This document shows, piece by piece, positions 51,891-60,621 of a stretch of 64,000 nt of DNA. The notes below the pieces were generated by a model. The model saw nothing but the letters and a program-made list of their open reading frames with translations, did no database searches and had not been told where the DNA came from. Origin of the DNA: Gracilinema caldarium DSM 7334. Lineage in GTDB: Bacteria > Spirochaetota > Spirochaetia > Treponematales > Breznakiellaceae. Every line of letters begins with the position of its first letter. Within the stretch, counting starts at the first letter, position 1. The stretch covers positions 496,001 to 560,000 of the forward strand of contig NC_015732.1 of assembly GCF_000219725.1 (NCBI RefSeq), written 5' to 3'. The position numbers and the translations under genes were made by a program.

Positions 51891-52252
51891 CGGTATCCCG
51901 CCGCCACCACAAGGATGGCCGCTACAAGCTGAACCAAAGCCTTATACTGGGCCCGCAGGGGCTTAAAGTCGTCCCAGATGCCGAACACCACGATAAACAC
52001 CATCGCAACCAGCACGAGCACAAAGGAACCGGTTACCTGTTCCTTCCAGATGCCCGTAAGTGTAAGTATAATGATAACAATAAGATAGGCCGGAATAAAA
52101 GCGACGCCGCCCAGCCGGGGAACCTGCCCCGTATGAACCTTTCGTTCATCAATATGATCATACCAGGAAAACCGGTGGGCCGCCTTAATGATGAACCTTA
52201 CGAGGATGGCAGAAAAGAGCAGGGTTACAGCAAACAACAGCACTAAGGTCAT
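51848..52252 (-). pseudogene. WecA/MraY-family glycosyl-1-phosphate transferase, 5' fragment
   Basis: Opens at ATG 52252 with three or four membrane helices. Conserved motifs of the polyprenyl-phosphate transferase family are seen: DERKVHTGQVPRLGG near 35-50 and GIWDDFKPL near 90. Homology ends near residue 122 (AAGYRF), about a third of full length, and the last residues are helicase sequence read backwards. The intact enzyme would start O-antigen or wall-polymer synthesis. Missing the catalytic HIPH-type loop, the fragment cannot work. Confidence 0.85.
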
Positions 52253-52549
52253 GGTTATATTCTATCCCGTACTAAGTATTTTTTTCTAACAAAATTCACT
52301 GTATAATGAATAATTTGATAAATCAAGGGGGATTAAAAATTAAGTTCAGATAAGATGTTCAAATATTGAACAATTAAAGCATAAAGCTCTTGATATTTTT
52401 TCATTCACCGTGATAGCCTGTAATCACAAAAGGGAAGTATCCCCTGTTCGGTTAGCCTGTTTCGGCGGCAACTGAATAGTCTTCAATCCAGGTGTAAGGC
52501 GCATTCGCGGCAGGCCGCGGACCAGGCTCTTACTGCAGAGGAAGTCTCC
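52253..52549. other. AT-rich non-coding spacer
   Basis: No supported gene. The first 120 nt are AT-rich and may hold the old promoter of the wecA-like fragment. A short GGGA/TCCC stem lies near 52431-52442. From about 52430 a frame runs open into the next small ORF without a clear start. Confidence 0.5.
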
Positions 52550-52672
52550 ATGAAAAAGCTTCCCATTATAAAGCTCAGCTTTGGCAGTGGTGCCTTTACT
52601 ACCCCAGAGGACCTGCAGAATACTATCGAGGCCAGCCTCGATGAAATAGCAGAAAAACAGGGGAAGGGATGA
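52550..52672 (+). CDS. Small ORF coupled to an ATPase remnant
   Basis: 40 codons from ATG 52550; the frame is open upstream to about 52423, so it may be the tail of a longer broken gene. Its stop overlaps the next ATG (ATGA). Sequence KKLPIIKLSFGSGAFTTPEDLQ is unrecognised. Its position resembles a small partner in front of an ATPase. Confidence 0.4.
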   Translation: MKKLPIIKLSFGSGAFTTPEDLQNTIEASLDEIAEKQGKG

Positions 52673-52830
52673 TCAACCAAATAAACATTGATAATTTTGG
52701 GCCGTAGATCAGCATGGATTGGAAAGTGCTAAGCACTATTAATTTGATTATTGGCGACAACGGTAGCGGCAAGACATTTCTGCTCAAAGCCATTTATAGG
52801 AAGTACTGTCACTACAGAACATCATTCTGA
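52669..52830 (+). pseudogene. AAA ATPase N-terminal remnant with internal stop
   Basis: Frame from ATG 52669 reads INQINIDNFGP, then TAG at 52705, then continues in frame with a P-loop IIGDNGSGKTFLLKAIY and ends at 52830. This is the start of an SMC/ABC-like ATPase similar in plan to the intact gene at 53024. It is dead by the stop codon and truncation. Confidence 0.75.
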
Positions 52831-52850
52831 AATCACGAGAACAAGATAAG

Positions 52851-53027
52851 ATGTTTGGTTTTGATGACACTTACTTTGATCTTGCTAAAGCACTACGTAT
52901 TCCTATGCTGTCCGCCAGTGGTGGAAGCTTGGTGTGTGATAACCTTAAGAATGGTATGCCGGATAATCCCATCATAGCCGAGTCGATCCGCCTTTACCGA
53001 CAGGAAGTGAAGTTGGCACTGCAATGA
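52851..53027 (+). pseudogene. Unrecognised 58-codon remnant before the intact ATPase
   Basis: ATG 52851 to TGA 53025-53027, overlapping the next ATG (ATGA). Sequence such as FGFDDTYFDLAKALRIPML is unrecognised and has no clear start signal. It may be the 3' part of the gene whose 5' part is the remnant at 52669. Confidence 0.5.
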
Positions 53028-54325
53028 GTGAACAAAGCGTAAATATTAAGTCATTCGGTCCCATAAAGAATGTTGTTCTCCCTATTTATGATATAATTAT
53101 TTTTAATGGCAGGCAAAGTAGTGGAAAAAGTACTATTGCAAAGGTTGTATACCTTTTTAAGTCATTGCCCGATATTATTTCCCAGTTGATTGTATCAGAC
53201 AGAAATTTACTACAAGATTTTGATAAGAAGTTAGTGATAACAGTTCGCAATCAAATTTTGGCAATGTTTGGAACCACAAAGCATTTTAATGATTTTGAAA
53301 TTATACTAACCTATGGGGAGCAAAAATTTATAAAAATAGTAAAAGATTATAACTCTGGACATGCCAGGGTGACATATTCTAAAGAGTTAAAAGATGCATT
53401 AAAAGAAGTTGCTAATTCCAGTGAAATTTTTTGGAAAAGTTCTGCGAATGAATCGATTAATAATTTTAATGCCTTTTATATTTCCAGAGCTTATTTTTTT
53501 AACGAAATACATGAAAAGATAAGCAAAATTTTTGATGAACAACGAGAAGCTCTTTATGTACCAGCCGGTAGAAGTCTCGTAAGCACCCTGTCTGGAGAGC
53601 TCAGAAATATTGATTCATATAATTTTGACTCTTTAATGAAAGATTTTGTACAAAAAATATTGCACTATAGAGACCGGTTTTCTAAAAACCTGGATGAGAT
53701 CATAGAAGATAAAAAAAGGCTTACAGCAAATCCTATAGATTTTGAAAAAGTTTCCGCGGCAAAAAAGCTAATTACAGATATTATTCAAGGTGAATATCGA
53801 TATGAAAATGGCGAAGAAAAGCTGATGCTTGATAAAGAAACCTATGTAAAAATAAAGTTTTCATCATCAGGACAGCAGGAAGCTCTCTGGATATTGAACT
53901 TATTGTTTTTGCAAATTCTGGATAATAAAAAATCCTTTATGGTTTTTGAAGAGCCAGAATCTCATTTGTACCCAGAAGCTCAGTATGCAATCGTGAAATT
54001 TATAGCCTTATTTTTTTCAAATACGGAGAACCAGGGAATCATAACTACCCATAGCCCGTATGTCATGGCTGCACTAAACACTCTTTTACTCGCCGGACAA
54101 GCAAAGGATAAAAATGCCGAAAAAATCAAAAGAATAATTAACAAGCAATTCTGGATAGATATTTCAAGGGTTTCGGCATATTTTGTAGAGAATGGGGAAA
54201 TCAAAAGTATTCTGGATAATGAAACGAATCTTATTGATCCGTATTACATTGACTCTGCCAGTAGTGCTATTAATGAAGATTTTGATGCCCTGTTAGAGCT
54301 CGGGGGTGCTAATGTTCCCCAATAG
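53024..54325 (+). CDS. SMC-like AAA ATPase (AAA_15/21, OLD-type)
   Basis: 433 residues, AT-rich. P-loop GRQSSGKST near 29-37, ABC-like signature FSSSGQQE near 285, Walker B FMVFEEPESHLYP near 306-318 and the His switch TTHSPYVM near 341. A helical insertion at about 60-270 separates the lobes. These ATPases pair with an effector encoded just downstream in many anti-phage loci. A short ORF overlaps its 3' end by 14 nt and may be that partner, truncated. Confidence 0.88.
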   Translation: MSEQSVNIKSFGPIKNVVLPIYDIIIFNGRQSSGKSTIAKVVYLFKSLPDIISQLIVSDRNLLQDFDKKLVITVRNQILAMFGTTKHFNDFEIILTYGEQKFIKIVKDYNSGHARVTYSKELKDALKEVANSSEIFWKSSANESINNFNAFYISRAYFFNEIHEKISKIFDEQREALYVPAGRSLVSTLSGELRNIDSYNFDSLMKDFVQKILHYRDRFSKNLDEIIEDKKRLTANPIDFEKVSAAKKLITDIIQGEYRYENGEEKLMLDKETYVKIKFSSSGQQEALWILNLLFLQILDNKKSFMVFEEPESHLYPEAQYAIVKFIALFFSNTENQGIITTHSPYVMAALNTLLLAGQAKDKNAEKIKRIINKQFWIDISRVSAYFVENGEIKSILDNETNLIDPYYIDSASSAINEDFDALLELGGANVPQ

Positions 54326-54464
54326 TTGTGTAGAAAAGACGAATCAAATAAATGTAGTGCTAAAAGAAAACCAGAGAACATTTATTGCAGTAAATAACAA
54401 TAGTTTATTGTTAAGAAAAATTAGGTTTGATGGTTGTGTAATTAAAATCACAGCAATAATTTAA
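54312..54464 (+). CDS. Short ORF overlapping the ATPase, possible truncated effector
   Basis: 50 codons from ATG 54312, overlapping the ATPase end. The segment SLLLRKIRFDGCVI resembles the N-terminus of nuclease-like proteins encoded after such ATPases (a match from memory, weak). It stops soon after, so only the first part of a partner may remain. Confidence 0.45.
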   Translation: MFPNSCVEKTNQINVVLKENQRTFIAVNNNSLLLRKIRFDGCVIKITAII

Positions 54465-54493
54465 CGTAACAAGTTGATGAAATACATAGACCA

Positions 54494-54931
54494 ATGACTA
54501 CGGTTGATGTTTTAATAAACAGTCTTTGCAAAGCCATCGAGGGTTTCCCCGGATTGCGCTTTGCAGTTCTCTTTGGATCCCGCGCCCGAGGCGAGGCGCG
54601 AGATACAAGCGATGTTGATATAGGCTTGTCTTTTTTGTCGCCGCCTCCGCTTTTACAGCTTGGCGGTATGGTGAGCGCCCTTGAGGAAGCAACCGGGATA
54701 CCTGTGGACATTGTCGAGCTTGATGGACTTGCCTCACGGAATCCACTCTTGGCCTACAAAATCGCAACGGAAGGCCTGCTCCTTGCGGAGCGTGAACCAG
54801 GCGCCTTTGATGCCTTCCGTGCTCTGGCATATTCGATGTACTTTGATGCGGAGCCTTTCCTGGAAGCCGTCCGCGCCACACTGTCGGAGCGCATTCGAAC
54901 CGGTAATTTCGCGAGGCCAAACCATGCTTGA
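54494..54931 (+). CDS. mntA: MNT-domain antitoxin MntA
   Basis: 145 residues, G+C-rich compared with the ATPase before it. The nucleotidyltransferase motif GSX10DXD is complete (GSRARGEARDTSDVD near 28-42), with a third acid in VDIVELD near 75. Family knowledge: MntA AMPylates the HEPN partner to neutralise it. It overlaps the HEPN gene by 8 nt. Confidence 0.92.
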   Translation: MTTVDVLINSLCKAIEGFPGLRFAVLFGSRARGEARDTSDVDIGLSFLSPPPLLQLGGMVSALEEATGIPVDIVELDGLASRNPLLAYKIATEGLLLAEREPGAFDAFRALAYSMYFDAEPFLEAVRATLSERIRTGNFARPNHA

Positions 54932-55229
54932 ACGGCTGATTCAGCTCGAAGAAAACTTGAAACAAATAGTCATCGATACAGCCTGCGCTATCTGCGCACG
55001 CTATAACCTGGGCACGCCGCGCAGTTACGGAGATTGCCTGCGCCTCATGGGTGATGCGGGGTATGTTCCTAAAGATCTCGCACGTATCCTGGTCAGTGTC
55101 GTAGGATTGAGGAACCTCCTTATCCATGAGTATGTCAGTGTGGATGAGGAGCGTATCATGAGCTTTCTTAATGAGCTCGATGTGTTCCGCCGCTACGCCA
55201 CTGTGGTGCGACAGTACTTGGAGACATAA
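54924..55229 (+). CDS. hepT: HEPN-domain toxin HepT
   Basis: 101 residues from ATG 54924. The HEPN RNase motif RX4HXY is intact (RNLLIHEY near 72-79). Toxins of this type cleave RNA, including tRNA ends, and are blocked by MntA-added AMP on the Tyr. The ATG lies 8 nt inside mntA, typical of coupled antitoxin-toxin pairs. Confidence 0.92.
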   Translation: MLERLIQLEENLKQIVIDTACAICARYNLGTPRSYGDCLRLMGDAGYVPKDLARILVSVVGLRNLLIHEYVSVDEERIMSFLNELDVFRRYATVVRQYLET

Positions 55230-55529
55230 GGAACCCTTCTCTGTCACCTGAGGCAGAACGAATAAAAGGTGCTGGTAAACGCAGTACACAAGATACACCC
55301 GGATGCGAAAATATGGCTCTTTGGTTCCTGTGTAGACGAAAGCAAACACGGTGGAGTTATCGATATAGCAGTGCTTTCTGCTTTTATTGGCCTTGAGGAA
55401 CGGAGTGCAATACGTCAGACAATAGAAGATGCACTCGGCGAACAGCATATCGATATTGTTGTTTCTGCTGATGGAAACGCATCCTGCTTTAAGCTAGCAA
55501 CAGAAAAGGAAATGCGGATTGATGAGTGA
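55226..55529 (+). pseudogene. Second MNT nucleotidyltransferase, degenerate
   Basis: The frame AGG AAC CCT... from about 55229 reads LSPEAERIK and should continue VLVNAVHK, but one extra G at 55268-55269 breaks it; the rest is open to 55529. The codon where a start is expected is ATA (55226). In the motif, GSCVDESKHGGVIDI, the first Asp of DxD is Val and the usual Arg is Cys. Three lesions together indicate a dead gene. Confidence 0.75.
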
Positions 55530-55593
55530 CACTGCGCTTCTCGTTCTGGAACAGAATCTGGCAAGCCTCATGTTGAGTCTTGAGGTAGCTTAA
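55522..55593 (+). pseudogene. HEPN partner remnant
   Basis: ATG 55522 overlaps the end of the second MNT frame and reads SDTALLVLEQNLASLMLSLEVA before a stop. This resembles the first helix of a HEPN-type partner, cut off after 23 residues. Confidence 0.5.
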
Positions 55594-55695
55594 GCGTTCA
55601 TACGGGCGATGTACAGCCATAGGTGTACGAGATGTTTATACCGACGAAATTTTTAAGGAAACTAGTTACCAAACTAAAATAAGGGAACCATTTAT

Positions 55696-56694
55696 ATGAC
55701 ATTAACAGGAAAAAGCGTTTTAGTTACCGGTGCCGACGGGTTTATTGGCAGTCATCTTGTAGAGGGTCTTATTGCAGAAGGTGCAAAGGTAAGAGCTTTT
55801 GTTTTTTATAACAGTTTTAATTCCTGGGGCTGGCTTGATACCTTTCCAAAAGAAATTTTACAACAGATTGATATTTTTGCCGGCGATATTCGTGATCCTA
55901 ACGGTGTTAGGAAGGCAATGGAGGGAATCGATATTGTTTTTCATCTTGCAGCGCTCATTGCAATACCATTTAGTTATCATTCACCGGATAGCTATGTTGA
56001 TACAAACATAAAGGGAACGCTTAATGTTTTACAGGCTGCCCGTGATAGCCACGTACAAAAAGTACTCGTAACTTCAACATCAGAAGTTTATGGAACCGCT
56101 CAGTACGTTCCTATTGATGAAAAGCATCCTTTTCAGGGGCAATCGCCGTATTCAGCAACTAAAATTGGTGCAGACAGACTTGCAGAAAGTTTTTATCGCA
56201 GTTTTAGTTTACCTGTTACAATTGTTAGGCCATTTAATACCTATGGTCCACGACAATCAGCCCGTGCGATAATACCAACAATTATTACTCAGCTATTAAC
56301 AGGGGAAACAGAAGTTAAGTTAGGAGCTCTTACACCAACGAGAGATTTTAATTATGTTAAAGATACGGTAGCTGGCTTTATTGCTATCGCTAAATCTGAC
56401 AAGACTGTTGGAGAAGAAATAAATATTGCATCACAGCAGGAGATATCAATTGAAAAGCTTGCCGCTGAACTAATAGCACAAATAAATCCTAATGCACAAA
56501 TTAAAACCGATGCAGTACGCTTAAGGCCTGAAAAAAGTGAAGTAGAGCGTTTGCTCGGTTCTTGTCAGAAAATAAAAGAGCTTACTGATTGGAATCCCAA
56601 ATACGATCTGTCAAAAGGGCTTGCTGAGACGATTGAATGGTTTCGGGTGCCTCAAAATTTACAAAAGTATAAAACAGAAATTTATAATCTCTGA
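55696..56694 (+). CDS. legB: Sugar-nucleotide 4,6-dehydratase LegB-like
   Basis: 332 residues, extended SDR. GADGFIGSH near 11-19 binds NAD, and YSATK (Tyr-x3-Lys) near 155 is catalytic, with TSTSEVYG before it. In the Campylobacter pathway LegB dehydrates GDP-GlcNAc as the first committed step to legionaminic acid. It leads a nine-gene operon; AAGGG lies upstream of the ATG. No clear promoter is seen in 55594-55695. Confidence 0.88.
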   Translation: MTLTGKSVLVTGADGFIGSHLVEGLIAEGAKVRAFVFYNSFNSWGWLDTFPKEILQQIDIFAGDIRDPNGVRKAMEGIDIVFHLAALIAIPFSYHSPDSYVDTNIKGTLNVLQAARDSHVQKVLVTSTSEVYGTAQYVPIDEKHPFQGQSPYSATKIGADRLAESFYRSFSLPVTIVRPFNTYGPRQSARAIIPTIITQLLTGETEVKLGALTPTRDFNYVKDTVAGFIAIAKSDKTVGEEINIASQQEISIEKLAAELIAQINPNAQIKTDAVRLRPEKSEVERLLGSCQKIKELTDWNPKYDLSKGLAETIEWFRVPQNLQKYKTEIYNL

Positions 56695-56713
56695 TTGATA
56701 CAAGGAGTTTGCA

Positions 56714-57862
56714 ATGGAAAAATTTAAAACAATCATAGACTTTATAAAAACACTGTATCCGAACGAAAATCCTGTTCCATTGCATGCGCCGCGTTTTTTG
56801 GGCAATGAAAAAAAATATCTTGCAGAATGTGTGGATACAACATTTGTTTCTTATGTTGGGAAGTTTGTAACAGATTTTGAAGATCATATTAAACGCATAA
56901 CAGGTAGTCCGTATGCTGCGGCTTTTGTTAATGGCACAGCAGCATTGCAAATAGCGCTTATTGCCTCAGGTGTACAGCCTGATGATGAAGTTATAACTCA
57001 AGCTTTGACCTTTGCAGCTACTTCTGCTGCAATTTGTCATGCAGGGGCTAATCCTGTTTTTATTGATGTAGAACCGGATACCCTTGGAATGAGTCCTGAT
57101 GCGCTTTCGAAGTTTTTATCAAATCATGCAGAAACAAAAAATGGTTTCGTAGTTAATAAGAAAACCGGGAAAAGAATTGCCGCAGTTGTTCCAATGCATA
57201 CTTTTGGACATCCTGTAAGAATCGACGAAATTTCTGAAATATGTAAATCATATGGTATTCTGCTTATAGAAGATGCAGCAGAATCATTAGGTTCATATTA
57301 CAAGGGTAAACATACAGGAACGTATGGTTCTGCAGCAATTCTTTCATTTAATGGAAATAAGCCTGTAACAACAGGCGGCGGGGGTATGATTATTTCCAAT
57401 GATGAAGCGCTCATAGAAAAAGCAAGGCATTTAAGTACAACCGCAAAGAGAAAGCATCCCTGGGAATTTTTTCATGATGAAATTGGTTTTAACCTCCGTT
57501 TGCCTAATGTGAATGCAGCTTTGGGTTGTGCTCAAATGGAATATTTTGATACAATCATTGCAAACAAGCGTGAAACTGCCTTAAAGTATAAAGAGTTTTT
57601 TACTAATAATGGTATTCAATTTTTCACCGAGCCGCACAATTCTGTGTCAAATTATTGGCTCAATGTGATAATGCTTAACGACAGGGCAGAGCGAGATAGT
57701 TTCCTTGAATACAGCAACAGCCAGGGCATTCAAACTCGTCCAGTATGGAAGCTTATACCAACCTTGCCACCTTATCAAAAGTATCAGTGTATGGAAATAC
57801 CTGTTGCAAAAATGCTTGAAGATAAAATTGTGAATATACCTAGTAGTGTGAGAGCAGAATGA
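56714..57862 (+). CDS. legC: PLP-dependent aminotransferase LegC-like (DegT/DnrJ family)
   Basis: 382 residues. The PLP lysine is in FNGNKPVTTGGGG near 220; NGTAALQIAL and VIEDAAESLG-like (LLIEDAAES) segments fit the family. It adds the 4-amino group to the 4-keto sugar made by LegB. Overlaps the acetyltransferase gene by 4 nt. Confidence 0.9.
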   Translation: MEKFKTIIDFIKTLYPNENPVPLHAPRFLGNEKKYLAECVDTTFVSYVGKFVTDFEDHIKRITGSPYAAAFVNGTAALQIALIASGVQPDDEVITQALTFAATSAAICHAGANPVFIDVEPDTLGMSPDALSKFLSNHAETKNGFVVNKKTGKRIAAVVPMHTFGHPVRIDEISEICKSYGILLIEDAAESLGSYYKGKHTGTYGSAAILSFNGNKPVTTGGGGMIISNDEALIEKARHLSTTAKRKHPWEFFHDEIGFNLRLPNVNAALGCAQMEYFDTIIANKRETALKYKEFFTNNGIQFFTEPHNSVSNYWLNVIMLNDRAERDSFLEYSNSQGIQTRPVWKLIPTLPPYQKYQCMEIPVAKMLEDKIVNIPSSVRAE

Positions 57863-58431
57863 AAAAAATAATATTGATTGGTGGAGGAGGACATTGTAAA
57901 TCGGTTATTGATGTAATAGAAAGAACAAAGAGATTTAAAATTGTTGGAATAATTGATAAGCCTGAACGCATTGGAGAATATGTTCTTGGTTATAAAATTA
58001 TAGGCTGTGATAACGATTTAGAAATAATTAGAAAATATATACAATATGCTTTTATTACAGTAGGACAGATTGGATCAGGTGAGATTAGAGCAGGTTTATA
58101 TAATAAGCTCTGCTCTCTTGGGTATACATTACCTGTAGTAATATCACCCTTAGCATATGTGTCTAAACATGCAAAAATAGAAAGCGGTACTATTATAATG
58201 CATCATGCATTAGTCAATGCTAATGCAAAGATAGGTTTTAATTGCATTATTAATAGTAAAGCACTTATTGAACATGATGCTGTTATAGGAAATCATTGCC
58301 ATGTTGCGACGGCAGCTGTTGTAAATGGTGGTGTAGTTATTCGAGATCATACATTTTTTGGCAGTAATGCTACTTCAAAACAAATGTGTATAATTGAAGG
58401 TTTTATTAAAGCAGGAAGTATTGCAAAATGA
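57859..58431 (+). CDS. legH: Acyltransferase LegH/PglD-like
   Basis: 190 residues. N-terminal Rossmann-like part (ILIGGGGHCKSVIDVI) then left-handed beta-helix hexapeptide repeats (about 95-180). The catalytic His is in IEHDAVIGNHCHV. Acetylates the C4 amino group. Overlaps neighbours by 4 nt each side. Confidence 0.88.
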   Translation: MKKIILIGGGGHCKSVIDVIERTKRFKIVGIIDKPERIGEYVLGYKIIGCDNDLEIIRKYIQYAFITVGQIGSGEIRAGLYNKLCSLGYTLPVVISPLAYVSKHAKIESGTIIMHHALVNANAKIGFNCIINSKALIEHDAVIGNHCHVATAAVVNGGVVIRDHTFFGSNATSKQMCIIEGFIKAGSIAK

Positions 58432-59432
58432 AAAAGGTGTTTATTATAGCTGAAGCTGGTGTAAATCATAATGGCAGTTTTGAGTTGGCAAAAAAACTTG
58501 TTGACGCAGCTAAAGATGCAGGGGCAGATGCAGTCAAGTTCCAAACATTTAAATCTGAAAATTTGGTGAGCCGGAAAGCAGAAAAAGCGGATTATCAAAA
58601 GAAAAATACAGGAAGTAATGAATCACAATTAGAAATGCTTAAAAAATTAGAGCTAGATTATGATAGTTTTTTAAAACTGGCCGATTACTGCAAATTTAAA
58701 GGTATAGCATTTATGTCTACGGTATTTGATAATGAAAGCATTCAGTTCTTAAGTAACATTGAAATGCCGTATTGGAAAATACCCTCTGGTGAAATAACCA
58801 ACCTTCCTTACTTAAAAAAGATAGGTGCTTTTAATAAACCAGTTTTATTATCTACAGGAATGGCTGATTTAGGAGAAGTTGAAGACGCAATACAGGTGCT
58901 CACTAATTCAGGCTTGGATTATAATAAAATAACGGTATTGCATTGTACTACGGAATATCCTGCGCCTATTGAGGAAGTAAACTTGTTAGCAATGAAAAGT
59001 ATGGGAAGAGCTTTTAATTTGCGATATGGGTATTCTGATCATACAGAAGGTATTGCAATACCAATTGCCGCAGCAGCTTTGGGAGCGGAGGTTATAGAAA
59101 AGCATTTTACGCTTGATAAAGGCATGGAAGGACCAGATCATAAAGCAAGTTTGGAGCCTGTTGAATTAGCGGAAATGGTAAATAGTATACGCATAATAGA
59201 AAAAGCGATGGGTGATGGTGTAAAACGCGTGACAAAAACAGAGTTAAAAAACAGGAGTGCAGCAAGAAAAAGCATAGTAGCAGCACGTCCTATAAAAAAA
59301 GGTGCAGTAATCACAGAAGATGACATCACGATAAAAAGGCCTGGTGATGGTATTAGTCCTATGTGTTGGGAATTGGTCATTAACAGTATAGCTGCTCATG
59401 ATTTCGAAGAGGATGAGGTTTTTAGATGGTAA
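58428..59432 (+). CDS. legI: Legionaminate synthase LegI (NeuB family)
   Basis: 334 residues. EAGVNHNGSFELAKKL start, VKFQTFKSENL, HCTTEYPAP and GYSDHTEGI are NeuB motifs; the last 60 residues are a SAF (antifreeze-like) domain. Condenses PEP with a 6-deoxy-diamino hexose to form the nine-carbon acid. Confidence 0.92.
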   Translation: MKKVFIIAEAGVNHNGSFELAKKLVDAAKDAGADAVKFQTFKSENLVSRKAEKADYQKKNTGSNESQLEMLKKLELDYDSFLKLADYCKFKGIAFMSTVFDNESIQFLSNIEMPYWKIPSGEITNLPYLKKIGAFNKPVLLSTGMADLGEVEDAIQVLTNSGLDYNKITVLHCTTEYPAPIEEVNLLAMKSMGRAFNLRYGYSDHTEGIAIPIAAAALGAEVIEKHFTLDKGMEGPDHKASLEPVELAEMVNSIRIIEKAMGDGVKRVTKTELKNRSAARKSIVAARPIKKGAVITEDDITIKRPGDGISPMCWELVINSIAAHDFEEDEVFRW

Positions 59433-60595
59433 AAAAGAAGTTAGCATTTTTTACTGGTACCAGAGCTGAGTATGGTTTGCTGAGACCTTTAATGGATTTA
59501 GCATTAAAGGATTCAGATTTACAATTTGAGCTTTATGTAACAGGGATGCATTTATCTCTGGAATTTGGCCATACTGTTGATCAAATAAAACAAGACAGGA
59601 TCCCAATAACAGAAGAAATTGAAATACTGCTTAGTGGTGATACACCTACTGCAATAACTAAATCTATGGGGCTTGCTTTAATTGGCTTTGGCGATATTCT
59701 AAAAAAAAGAAAACCAGACATGCTGGTAATTTTAGGTGATAGATTCGAAGCTTTTTGCGTTGCAGCAGCTGCTACTGTAGCACATATTCCTATAGCGCAT
59801 TTGCATGGTGGTGAACTTACATTAGGAGCAATTGATGATACTTTTAGGCATTCAATAACTAAAATGAGCTATTTACATTTTGTTGCAACTGAACAGTATA
59901 AACAAAGAGTAATTCAATTGGGAGAGTTCCCGGATAGAGTATTCAATGTTGGAGCAATTGGTATAGATAATATATTAAAACTTAAGCTATTAGATAAAAA
60001 TGAAATACAAAATGTAATAAGCGATAAGATTAAATATCCTTATGTTGTAATAACATTTCATCCAGAAACAATAGATTGCCAAAGTGCTGAAGATCAAATC
60101 AAAGAAATATTAAAAGCTTTAGATAAATTCAACGATATGTTTTTAATTTTTACAAAGGCAAACTCGGATGCTGGGGGGAGGATAATTAATACATTAATAG
60201 AAGAATTTGTAAGTAGAAACCCAGATAGATCTATACTTTTTTCTAGTTTAGGGCAGTTAAAATATCTTTCTTTAATTAAGCATTCTTTGATGGTTATAGG
60301 AAATTCTTCTAGTGGAATAATTGAAGCACCTAGTCTTAACGTTCCTACGGTTAATATTGGGAAAAGACAGGATGGTCGTATAAAAGCAAAAAGTGTTTAT
60401 GATTGTGGATTGTTTGCTAATGATATATATAAAACAATAAATAATGTAAAAGAAGATATAAAAAATAATAGAATAAACTATGAAAACCCATATTATAAAA
60501 AGGATACTACCATTACTATTTACGATACAATTAAAAAATATTTAAATTATAATAAGTTTATTAAAAATTTCTTTGATTTAACTTTAAAATACTAG
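59426..60595 (+). CDS. legG: Hydrolysing sugar-nucleotide 2-epimerase LegG (NeuC family)
   Basis: 389 residues, GT-B fold. FTGTRAEYGLLRPLM start, HLHGGELTLGAIDD with the conserved His/Asp, and FHPET. It releases the nucleotide and epimerises C2, feeding LegI. A+T content is among the highest in the window here. Confidence 0.9.
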   Translation: MVKKKLAFFTGTRAEYGLLRPLMDLALKDSDLQFELYVTGMHLSLEFGHTVDQIKQDRIPITEEIEILLSGDTPTAITKSMGLALIGFGDILKKRKPDMLVILGDRFEAFCVAAAATVAHIPIAHLHGGELTLGAIDDTFRHSITKMSYLHFVATEQYKQRVIQLGEFPDRVFNVGAIGIDNILKLKLLDKNEIQNVISDKIKYPYVVITFHPETIDCQSAEDQIKEILKALDKFNDMFLIFTKANSDAGGRIINTLIEEFVSRNPDRSILFSSLGQLKYLSLIKHSLMVIGNSSSGIIEAPSLNVPTVNIGKRQDGRIKAKSVYDCGLFANDIYKTINNVKEDIKNNRINYENPYYKKDTTITIYDTIKKYLNYNKFIKNFFDLTLKY

Positions 60596-60621
60596 TATTT
60601 TATGTCATTTTGAGGTTGTTT

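Noticed and set aside
54498-55448. A 316-codon open frame antisense to the MNT/HEPN genes
   Set aside because: It lies opposite two genes with intact catalytic motifs and gives low-complexity, Cys- and Gln-rich text with no recognisable domain.
50192-55600. Insertion sequence or prophage explaining the island
   Set aside because: No transposase, integrase or terminal repeats could be seen; the island content is only defence-type genes and fragments.
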